The translations under genes were made by a program, and so were the position numbers. A DNA stretch of 64,000 nt from Callaeas wilsoni (taxonomy: Eukaryota > Chordata > Aves > Passeriformes > Callaeidae), in contig VWPU01002122.1 in assembly GCA_013398955.1 (NCBI GenBank), positions 124,001 to 188,000 on the forward strand, read 5' to 3'. The notes below the pieces were generated by a model that did no database searches, had not been told where the DNA came from, and was given only the letters and a program-made list of their open reading frames with translations. Below, piece after piece: positions 28,001-40,000 of the stretch (the stretch's first letter is position 1; each line of letters begins with the position of its first letter).

Positions 28001-31000
28001 CAGTGCAGAGAATGGAGGATGGGAATAAATTGCTCAGAATTGCTCAAACCAGTGAACAAATATAATGGTGCATTCTGAACAAACTGCAAGTGCTGCCCTA
28101 TTGTGAACTCCACAGAAAGGAAATTACAATGATTGAGTCGTATGGTCATGAGCATGAAGTTTGCTATAGTAAGGAGATCGTGAGAAAAATGCTAGAATAG
28201 ACTGTGCCATTTTTGTTATTGAAAGAAAATACATGAGTCAAAAACTGCGTTAATAGTGGGAAAAAACACCCAAATTCAGAATTTCAAGCAATATCTTAAA
28301 ATGAGGAATCATAAAAGAAAAATGAGTAATCTAGAGAAAGAAAAAAGATTATCATAGCAAGTAGTGATGATCTACTTTGTTTGTCCTAGATGAGGGTAGA
28401 AATTGGAGATTAAAAAAAAAAAACAAAACACATTAATTCATGTTTCACTTACCAAGAAGCAGTTATTGGCAGCCCCTTCTCATAATAAAGCTTTATTGCT
28501 CTTTTTTAGTTGCTTTTTATATAAAATAAGAAAAAGGTATCAATAGGCATATTAAAAATTTCTTTCTTTGGTTCACCATATGAGTATTTCAAAGAGCGTA
28601 CATCTTATAGTTGTTATGAATGATGATACATTTGTGATACCAGATGCCTGAAAAGGGTAAGGAAGGGTGTTATCTTTTATAAGTCTTTAGTAGAAAAGTT
28701 GGATTTATTTTTTTTTCCTGCTATGTATGCATAATTTCTCATTAAAATTAAGCAGGACATTTTTCTGTGTCTAATTGTGACATTTTTCATGTGTCTTAAT
28801 CAAGAATTGCATGAAATTCAAGACATTTAAAGGAGAAATATAGGTGGCAGCAAGCTAAACAGGGAATTTATTTAACACATACTGTTTTAGATGCACACAC
28901 ACATGTAAGCAAAGGTGATAAATCTACAGCCCTCTTGAGCAGTAAGGGAGGGGAAAGAAAATCAATTCTAATCAGGAGACCAGTGCTATACCTCATAATA
29001 ACAACTTCTCCATACACCTGAGGCACTTAATAACATTTTGTATAAGTTTTAAGCAAAACCTTTTTGTTTTATTCTGTAATAGAACAAGGTGTAAGCAATA
29101 TAACTTTATATACTTTCACTTCCTTTATTTAGTAGTTCTTGGTTTTGTTGTCTCTGCAACCATTAAAATCCAGATTAAATACAATAGCCATGCACTTCAT
29201 TATCACAAGAGTTTAAAAGGTTTGTTCAAAAGCAGATATGCTGCCATTAAATGATACATTGTGTGAGCAATCTTTCAAGGCATCACTGAGATATGAGAAT
29301 TGGCTTTTTATTTTATTTTCTCAAGTGAACTTTATAAAATTGGATTATATCATTGTTCTTGAAATAACTTGCCTTGTATCTTTGTAATCTAAAGTGAACA
29401 CAAATTTATGGGAAGAAAATTAATTCCATTTCTGTGCAGTTAATAGAACCATCCAGAATAACTAGCAGTTTTATTTCCTCAGTATTTGATTTTTTCCTAT
29501 GTCAAAAGTGAACTGTGATTTTTTTCATTAAAAAAAGTTCATCATCTTCTGTCTTGGAAAAAAAAAGTATTTCATATATTTCTAACCTGTTAGCTGTGTA
29601 ACCTGGATGTCTAGCACTTCACAGTTTCAATAAATGAGAAGATTCAATAAATGAACCTGTACATATTAAATATTTCAAAGATGTTGTTTTAGAATGTGTG
29701 GTAGGTTTTAGAACTATGTATTTATTCTTTCTAAATGCAACAAGATGGATACACGTAGGTGTACCTCTGTATTTTTAAACAGTTAATTAACCTTAAGCTT
29801 GTAAGTACCTGAATCACAGTCAGACTAGCATTGCCATATCTTAACATGTTTTCTGTCACAAACCTTTCTCCTTCCTCTTTCTTTTTACTGTAGTCTCAAG
29901 TTCCTTAAATTGATGAAATTGTGCTTCCTAAAACCATAAACAGTTTTCTTGTATATAGTACACAATTCTACTATTCTTTGTTTTCCATCCGTATATTGCC
30001 GTGTCTTTCAATACATTAAAAAACATAAGCAGTCAAGTTACAAACAAAAGTATGCAATTTTTAAATTGTGAGAATTCGAGAGCAAGATTGTGCTTTTTTT
30101 AGCTAAGATTATAATATTTAAAGTGTAATTTTTTTACATTGAATAATTGTGCTTTTTGAAAAGTAGATACTTTATTACATATAAAATAGGCATGTGACAC
30201 CAATACTAAAAGTTCTACTAAAAAAGTGAATTTTTTGATGATTGTTTAATCACTTATTTAAGAAAAAAGCTAATTCATCATCGAATGCTTAGACCAAGTT
30301 CCAGATATAATCAAGATCAATACAAATTTCTGTGCCACAGTTATTCTCAGGTTTGCAGCTGAAGTGAATTTTCCATAGTCTTCTGTGAGTTTTGTTGTTG
30401 ATAATCAATAAATGCAAAGCTTGGTGCATCTGTGTTCTTTATGAAATATTTGTTTCCATTTGTTAGCTTATGAAGAATAAGCTTCATGAACTGCAGGGCC
30501 ACTTTATCAATTTATTATTTATTCATTTTTAAACATTACAGCAGTTAATTAAACTTGCCAAAAAGTCATGTGTAGTTTAAAAGCTGAGTTTGATTTCCTT
30601 TAAACGAATAGTAAATAATTACTGCTAAAGCAGGAAAGATCAGATATTGAGAAGCTGGATAATTGAGAATCTGAGAAATGTGTTTTTCCTACAATATTTT
30701 TCTTTTCATGTCCTCCTTTTATAATTGCATTCCCATCTCCCTATTTATTTCTGTGTTTGCAGAGATTTATTGTTCATGTTTGGCAGTTTGCCAGTACTGT
30801 GAACCATGTTTTGTGTTCCTTTATCCACTCTGTAGCCCATAAATCAACTTTTCAGTGGCTATGTGTCAGGAAATGGTAAATGTGAAGGTATAACAACATC
30901 AACAATAATAACAATAATAATCTAATTTTATCTAGAATTAATTCACTGTAGTATGAAAGGCTGAAGATACAGTGAGAGTCAAATACTACTTAACCTTCAT

Positions 31001-34000
31001 ATGGTTGATGGAAAAGTAGAGATTCTCCATGGACAAAGATAAAGAAATCGGGTTTAGGGAAAGATTAGAATCAACATTACTGCAACCCTTTTGGTGTCAT
31101 ATTTAACAGCAATTGATTTTGGAAGGCAGTTAGGGCAGCATGTAGGAATATGGAAGAGACAGGCAGAAAATCAGAAGTGTTTGTGGCAAATTAGGGAAGT
31201 ATATTAGGTTTTCATAACATAGTCAGTGTTCAGTCTAGATGAAGCATGATAAAGCCAGTACACAGAAATAATGCTCACAGACCTCATACCCTGCAGGAGG
31301 CTGGAGGTTTTGCAGACTGAGATCCCTCCTGCATATGGGAAAGGAAGAATGAGGGGTGGATGAACAGTTTGATTCCATAGTATGAATTTAGTGATGCAGG
31401 CTACGCTGCACCAATACAATGGCTGGTGGTGGGGAAGGGTGTCCCCTACTTCATGTTTACTATAGTGTGTGGCCTGATGCCTCAAGCCTGTCCAAGCTGC
31501 CTGCACAGTCTGAAAGAGTTGCTTTTAAGGAAAAGTGATAAGGGAGTTCTTTTAAGGGAGTTGCTTTTAAGGAAAAGTGATAAGCGAGTTCTCAGTTTCC
31601 GTGTTACTCGCTGTTGGTTAACTTGAATCTTCATTTAAGTGAAACTATACTTTTGTACAAAGATTAAACTTCTGACAGTCTTTTATACCATTAAGTGTAT
31701 TCTTTGGAAAATAAGTATAGAAATATTAATTTATAGAAAATCATCGCAAACTGGCCTTGATGGAAAATCCAATATTAACAGAAATAGTTTCCTTCTTGTG
31801 ATTCATAATAATATTCATATTTTTTCCTGTATTTTTTTAATACAATATTTCTTGTGCTGTAATTGGAAGTGAATTTAATTATTATTCTTGTCCATTCTAG
31901 GTGCAGAGATCCAGAAATAAGCAGTTACGTGAGCTGTTTCCAGATGGATTTAGTATTCATCATGCAGGAATGCTGCGGCAAGACAGAAGTTTGGTTGAGA
32001 ACTTGTTTTCTAATGGACATATCAAAGTCCTGGTTTGTACAGCCACACTCGCTTGGGGTGTCAATCTGCCTGCTCATGCTGTTGTTATTAAGGTAGGAGC
32101 TTCCCTACTCTGCAAGGGGTTATCTCTCTTAAAAGAAACCTGTAAAGAAGTATAGATAGCAAGGTCTCTTGTGAGTTTTGGGCCTGAAGGGGAAATATCT
32201 GATTGACTTGAAATGTTATTTATATCTCATTAAACTGATTCTCTCCAGTGGGAGTCTAGTTTGTATAGTAAAGATTTAAATATATCAAAGATTATGAAAG
32301 GATTAGTTAAAGTACACTTCTGAAATCATGCTATATTTGCCTAATTTCAGTATTCAGCTCATCAGGATTATATTCATGTGTATTTATGTTAATTTTTATT
32401 AACTTTTCCTCAACCAGGGAACACAAATATATGCTGCAAAAAGAGGCTCCTTTGTTGACCTTGGAATTTTAGATGTCATGCAGATATTTGGTCGAGCTGG
32501 ACGGCCTCAGTTTGACAAATTCGGAGAAGGCATCATTATTACGACTCATGATAAACTCAGTCATTACCTGACTCTTCTTACGCAGCAGAACCCCATTGAA
32601 AGCCAGTTTCTTGAAAGCCTCGCAGACAACTTAAATGCAGAGGTAACCTTTGATTTGTTTAGAGAAACTAGCAAACTTTAAAGGATTGACATTGAAACAA
32701 AAATGCAATATTGTCACACTTAATAAAATTTTCATTGTACATATTTTATTACTGTTAGTGTGTAGGTGTGTATGTTTAAGGGAACTGCCACACATGAAAA
32801 TGGAGGGTCTTTCACAAAAGGTAGTAGGTATTCAAAGTAGGAGGGAGGGTCAAAATACCATTAAGATAAAACTGTAACACCTCAGCATTTACCTTTTAAT
32901 CAGAAGTGGTTTTTTAGAATTTAGAAAGTGTTGTGCGTAACTGAAAAGTAAAATTCACAAAAAAAAAAAAAAAAAGCCTGTCTTTCTGTATATAAACAAA
33001 TTCACATATTTGACTTCAGTGTAGGAAGAATAATGGACTTGGCTTTAACTTTTTTTTCAAAGGCACTGGACATTTTTTCAGTTGAAGTCAAGTGGTTTAG
33101 CTAAACTGAAATGTCCAGTGACATAAAACTGCTTGTCACTTTGAAAGATGTGAAGTTTATTTGGTCTATTAAGAATAGTTTTTTGAAGATGCTTGTTATT
33201 TTATCTACACAATTCTTACACATTTGTTTATTTTAGCATTTCATCACTTTCGCAATTTTCCCATCTCGCTTTCTACCACAAAAAAAAGAGGAAAAATAAA
33301 TGGAAGGCATACTTGCAGGTGCAGGTATATTGCTCTCAACCATTTCCTTTTGACGACACTTAATGATCCTGGAGATAGACACCTCTGAATATTCTCTAAG
33401 TGGAACTGGATGGATATTCAGTTATTTAAAATTTCATAGTAGCAACTTACCACATTAGCAGGAAAAATTTACATTCTAAAGTTGGTTATGCAGGCCAGGA
33501 TTACCTGTGGTTATTGTTAATAGTTTAAATTACTATTTCAGCACCCCGATAAGTCAGGAGAGAGGGATCTGGTCTTGGGATACTGTGTGCCTTTTCACTA
33601 GGAAAAATCCAGCCACATTTCATAGAAGAGCTTTGGGGATTTTTTTGAGATACGTGAAATAGACAATGAAACAAGGGTTGAGTAGGCTTTCCTTCACAGC
33701 AGGGGATTTTTCTACTTTTTTTTAAAATATTAGAAAGTTAGCCTTTATTTCTGATTTTGTGTAATGGTAGTTGCCTGAAAAGAACAGTGTACTCATGGCT
33801 TTAAAATTACCCCAGATTCCATAACCATGATACAGTTACAGAAGGTGAAGATGCAGTCAGAATTTTGTTAATCACTGTGATAAATGATTGTTAGTAGAAA
33901 TAGCAGTGGAGTACAATAGTGTAGCAAGGGCACGAAAGCAACATATGTGATATTATTCTGTCATAACATGCAGGAAAAATTAGTACCTGCCAGATTACAG

Positions 34001-37000
34001 GTAATCAATATTATGAGCACTGACAAGAAGCTATTGTGTTAGTGTTTTTTGCAAAGTAACTTTATCATTTTCTTATAACTGGAGTCAGTATAAACTTCTG
34101 TGTATGCTGATTTGATCTAAGATAGTGGAATCCTCTGAGAAGGATGCAGATAGTTTAGAAATTGTTACGTTTACCTGGAGGTGACTATTCCAATAGGCTG
34201 CAGCATTCTGGGAAAAAAATATGTTTTAAGACATATGCCTTCATATGAATCAGTAGATAGTCTTATGAAGCATATTGAATTTTAGTCATCTTCTACCCTT
34301 TGGTAGTAACAAAGCACTGTATGGATACAAAATATATGGGTTTTGACTGATTTGTTATAGAAATTAAGACAAGTATGTTGATGACCACTGTCATCTCCAT
34401 AACAGAGCCTGTTGATAGCACCAGGAAATCTGCACTGATGTATAATAAAACAACATATTGTAGGAGCAGAATCTGCTTTTATTACAAGTCACTCAGGAAA
34501 TCCATATGCTTATTGTCTAATTGTAAAGAGAAGCAAATTAAAGGCCAGAAGAACTGCTGAACTGTTTAAATTCTTAATTTATTATGGACATACTAGTAGC
34601 GGAAAGAAGGGCTGATGAAGTGAAGGCAGCAGTTGAAACTATGGGAAGACTTCATGTTTCCACAAAAATATGAAATTACTTTTGTCTAGACCAGGTCTCT
34701 TGACAGAAATAGGTAGATGGTAAGAATGATTCAGATATTTGGGGTAATACAGTATATAATCCTAGCTGCACAATTGCTAAGTGGAATCCAGAGCCTTGAA
34801 TTTTGTACCTAGACTTATGTGGCACAGGAGAGAAAATTTGGGCAATAGTGAAAAAAAAGTTGCAGTATTTCTAATCCCCATATAAAAATTAATTTTCTGG
34901 AAGCAGAAAATTTTCAGAGAGGATGGGCAAAGGAGTAAATCAGCTTCTGTGACAGGAGCACACCAGTTTTTCTGTATGCTTCAGGAAAGAACAAAGGCAA
35001 ATCAAGATTGTATTACAGAGTTTTGTGAAGTAATAAATGAAGTAACATGGCAAAAGATTGCATCTCTCCTGGGACAAGAACCAGGATGATTTGGCTGAGA
35101 TGAGCCACTGGCAGGTTTAGAAAACAAAAAGATGTCCACTGGGTGGTTAGACTGTGGAACTCTCCGCAGAGAGCTGTTTCTAAACAGAAAAGTACTTCAA
35201 AAACTGTCCAAAAATGGAATAAAGATCCATTTAAAGATACCAAGTGCAAAGCCAATACCCTTAACTAAAGACCTTGAGATGCAATAGTTTAAGAATTTGG
35301 GAGAAATTTATATGATGCTTATTCCTCATTGCCACATTTTGCCCTTCAGCACTTGCTGTTACCTAACCTCAGAGACAGCTGATCTTCATGCTTCAGTGTT
35401 TTTGTTCTTAAGGAGAACTACAGAGTGGGAAAATCTGTAATACATCCAACTTCATTGACATGACACCAAAATTAAGACTTTGAATGTCCACTGTGAATTC
35501 TCTCCTGCAGATCTGAGTTTTGGTTTGGTTTTGTGGGGTTTTTTTTCCTAAAAATTAGCAGAATAGTAAATGATCAGTGATGATCAATGTAGGCATGGAG
35601 ATGGCCTGTTCCTTTTTTTACTGAATTTCTGCCAGTGGGCATAATAGGATGTAAAATGGAATAAAATCAACAGCTGGTTAAAGTACTTAGTTGAGAGGAG
35701 CAAGTTCTGGGGCAGTTGACCAGCTGGCAAACAGAAAATACCTACGACTGTATTTTCTGGAAATACAGGAAGAAAGATAAGATGCAGGGGATGTGGTTTA
35801 ATTAGACCATAAACTTAAACTTATCTGGGAACTATCATCAATAGCTCATAGGATGCAGGTCACCATTCCTTCCCTAATGGTTTCCACCTGAGAGAGCCCT
35901 CCCTGAGAAGCACAGCTGGACTCCAGCTTGTTGCTGGGACGACTCCTTTCCCCAGAGAGCTTAGGAAATGATTTGCAGTGCTGGACAGTAGGTATACCCT
36001 CCCCAGGGTGTGTGCCTTCACTTGCATGTGCTTACGATTTTCCTCTGAAGACAGGAATGTAGAACGTGGTGACTCTTTTAGTCTGGACAAACCTCTTCAT
36101 CTTTTACTTGAAAGAAAGGGTTCTCAGAAGAGATGAAAAATTGCTTCAGAGCCCTTCCAAAAAAAACCACTCAGGAGCTGGGTGGCTGAATGGCTGATCT
36201 GGGAATGGGACAAAGCACAGGAGATTCTGTCTGACTTAGGACAATTCTAGTAGCATTAATTACTTCAAAAGCTTTGCAGGAATAAGACCGTAGTCCTATG
36301 GAGCTGAAATAGTAATTTAAAATCCACTGGTTTCCAAAGGAAACAGAAAATTGCTTATTAGGTTGTAAGAAAAGTTCCTTGCTCTCTTACCTGAACAACA
36401 AATACTTGATTGATACATAGAAATTTTTCTTTGTGTAATCTGACTCAATTATACGACAATAACAGACATTATATTTGTAAAAAAGCACATATATGTAAAG
36501 TATGTATTACGCTATATAGGAAGTTCAGTATATACTATCAGTAATATTTTATACCATTTTCTAATCTATTTCTAATAGAAATATCAGAGAGAAAAAACTC
36601 ATTTTTCAAAAACTGCCCCCCAAAAGCCATGCTACTTATATCTGTTTACACTTTTTTGAAAATCAAAATCACCTTCTCTAAAATGTCAGTTTGTGGTATA
36701 GCATTTGTAAAAAAAAAAAAGGCAAAAAGAAAATAAATAACAATAAATGCTGCTAAGCACGTTGTTCAATGATGGCAACGTCAGTCGCTGCAAAATTAGT
36801 TAAATTGTGTGATGCTGATTATTGCTGTAATTTAAAATTACACATAATTTGGATAAATACAGTACTCAAAAATGCGTTCTGTGACTGATGAAACACCATT
36901 GTTTGCGTTTGAAGTGTGAAAAATCAAAATAGTTTTATGACAACTGGTGCGATTGGACAATACAATGTCAACATAGTGAATATTTCTACTCATCCATTAT

Positions 37001-40000
37001 TCCATCTGTAACTAAATGCCTAATACACGGCTGAGGAAATGCTGGAAACTTGGATCATTCATACAGTTTTAATGAAGGATAAATTTTCAGTCCATAAGAA
37101 CTTTACTTGAACACTAGATGGCAGCAAATATTTAGAAATTACTCTGTTTTTTTTGACTGCATAATATTGAAGTTGGAGGAAGAAGGAAAGTGCAGTATTA
37201 GATTTCAATACAGTATCTGAAACCCAACTGTATTTCACAATTGCTTTATTCCTTCAGTTTTGCTTTTAACTTATTAAAATAATTAATTAGAATAGAATAC
37301 CAATAGAATCAGATACTTGAACAATTGATGCAAAGAAAAAATGAGGGGTGTTTTGTTTTTGTCAGACTTCATGGTCCTCAGTAACGAGAACATAATGTTT
37401 TCATGATTGTGAAAGTGGTTGTTGAAAATGCTACTACTGGACTATGTTGTTAAGCTATTTCAAGTTGTGCACTGAAAGGTATTTGAGTCATGCAAAGAAA
37501 CCAAATGCTCAAAATAACCTGTGTATAAATCAAGTAGTAGTAACCTGTGGGCTCTGTTCCATGTTTTCCCTGTAGTCTGTGAAAAACTGAATGTTTTTGT
37601 AGCTACTTCAGTGCATTATGTAGCTATGTACTTTGAAAAGCAACACAATGGGACTTCCCCCAACTTCCTCATGCTTTTGAAGAACAAAATATCACTTGAA
37701 AAATGTGTAAAGCAAAGCCTAGGGTTACTCCATGCTATTGATATTAACGCTGATATTAACAAGGTTTTGCTGGATTTAAGTTAACTTAAGGCAGATATGG
37801 CTTTCATTGTTATTTTTTACCAGATATTGATGTTACTTGAAAAAGAATTCCAGTATTGTTATTAAGGTTTAGGTACTTCAGTCTGAACATGCATATGTAC
37901 TCACTTAGTTCTATAGGCTTTTTTTTTTGTTATTTCTGCCAAGTCACGTGGAAGATTTATATGAAATCCAAACACCAATAAAACAAAAATAGCTTTAAAA
38001 ATGCAGTAATGGATCACAAAACTTTGGTAAGAGGGACTTTTGCTTGTTTTAACAACCAGCAACAACCAAAAAAGGTTTGTTCATGGGACATGCAGGAAAT
38101 ATTAAATTCTTCTGGTACAATCAGGTTAACTGGAATTAAGCGGTAAAATGCTTCTCATGAATGTAACCAATACAAAATAGAGCTGAAGTTATCAAGTAAA
38201 AATGTGTGTGTGGTCAACAGCTTGGTGATAGAAATATTGAATTGTCAAAAAAAAAAAGTAACTTAGTAAAAAAAATGGTTTGGTATACCTGATTTAGCCT
38301 TGAAATATAAATAAACATGTTTGCAATATATATATGTGTGTGTGTGAATATTACCTGTTCAATTTTGTTATATTTTGACATAACAAAAATGTAGCAGGTA
38401 CCTGTATGTTTGACTCAGCAGCTACGGAAAGGAGAAAACTATTTATAAATAGTTTTATAAAACTATTAATAAAAACTGTGTATAAAGAGATTGCCAAGTA
38501 TGAGGATGAAAAACCCTAAAGATTCTTGATATTTTGTTTAGGACCTGATAGTGCTTTCACATTGGCATGAAGAAATTAATCTTTTAAATGTAGATTCTTT
38601 ACTTTTCAAGTACTCTTCTTTAAATTACCTTGGCCATGTCTACTACAGTTATTTTGTTTTGTTTCTCTTTTTATTTTTATAACAAGCTTGCTCAATATCA
38701 TCTTTTAGTTGTAAAAATCAGGAGTAGTGTAGGGAAGATCATTTATGATCACTGTTTCTATAGTAGTTTGTCAAAGAAACCCATGTTATTACAGGTTCAC
38801 AAGATAAAGATGCATAAATTGTTCGAGTTATTGTTTTAGTATTATTTCAAAATTATTTAAATTGGAAATATCCCGACACTTTCTTTAATCTTGTGCTAAT
38901 ACTCTGAAGTCCATGTGTTTTCAGCCAAATACTTATGTACAGCTGTAACATATATGCTTAATTTTGTCTCTTCTCCTATTTCCAGATTGCTCTTGGTACG
39001 GTAACTAATGTGGAAGAAGCAGTAAAGTGGATAAGTTACACTTATCTTTATGTACGGATGAGAGCAAATCCATTAGTATATGGCATCAGTCACAAAGCTT
39101 ATCAGGTATAAAATGCATTTTTAAAAAATCTGTAACCTATTCTGAGTCTCTAATCCTTCCCTGATGTGAGGATAAATATTTGCTATTTCTACTTAACCTG
39201 ACATCAGCAATTCTTTTAAAGTGCTTAGAAAAAGGAAGATATTTTCTGTAGCAGAGTGTTTTTAACACTAAATTATGAGGCCCCTTCTGTTCACATAAAA
39301 ATACATTTTAACTGGTCAAGTCATGCTCCAAAGGACACCATTCATTCTTATTACACAGTTACTGTAACGTAGGCTGTTTCCAGTGTTTCAATTTTGTAGA
39401 CTAGATATAAATGATAAAAGAAAGCATTTTTGCATTTCTTGATTTCCCCTCACCCCTGTCAGCTTTTGTTTTAGAATGTTTCATCACATAATATCTTATA
39501 AACTATAAAAAAACATTTTAAATTGGATGATATTTTCTTTCATATGATTCATTAATTATAAGATTTTTTTATTAATTCGTTTGGAAATGTTTTTGTTTAT
39601 CTACTAGCGTTCCATGCAGTGATATGAATCAGAGCACATTTACATAAGGGGTTTTTTCCAAGTTTTTTCCATTATCTGTAATTTTTAGGAAGGTTAATAG
39701 TTTGCAGATTATCTAAATATTATTACCTTTTTCTTTGTACAGCTGTTTATAAGCATTTAATGTTAACATAGTTAGACATGGTTAATTGAGCCTAATGCAA
39801 GTCAAGCTCACAACGGTACGGTAACTGCAGTTTATTTCACATCAAGAATCCGTTTTGTGACTTCGTGATTTATTTTGACATTGTGGGCAGCAGTTTGTTA
39901 GGTCATGGTGACATGTAGAGGTATGTGTCAGGAGACGAATTTTTGATTTTTTTTTCTCTGATAGTGGAAACTGCAGTGGAAATAGGTGTGCTATTGCTTA

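Larger units (their letters stand above)
4009..31900 (+). other. ASCC3: ASCC3 intron, 27.9 kb, splitting RecA2 of cassette 1
   Basis: This is the longest intron in the window, GT-AG, phase 0. Recognisable contents are a solo ERVL-like LTR (6571-7010), a 7-N gap with a following A-tract (15608-15637), a CR1 fragment (20524-21146), a 13-bp triplicate (25335-25374) and a 35-bp duplication close to the 3' end (31516-31592). GC-richer blocks that I cannot assign lie at about 5371-5990, 19690-19960, 21800-21980 and 27660-28200. The rest (4009-5370, 7011-15607, 15638-19690, 21147-27660 and 28200-31515) is AT-rich unique-looking sequence without supported genes. Open frames up to 126 codons occur but lack any recognisable domain. 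Confidence 0.9.
32643..38985 (+). other. ASCC3: ASCC3 intron, 6.3 kb, U12-like donor
   Basis: Phase 0, GT-AG. The donor is GTAACCTTT; the acceptor region is CTTAATTTTGTCTCTTCTCC followed by TATTTCCAG. It contains an A17 tract, a hairpin (33064-33120), an AT/GT microsatellite and a 22-bp palindrome. A GC-richer stretch at about 35860-36090 has no assignable identity. No other gene seen. Confidence 0.88.
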
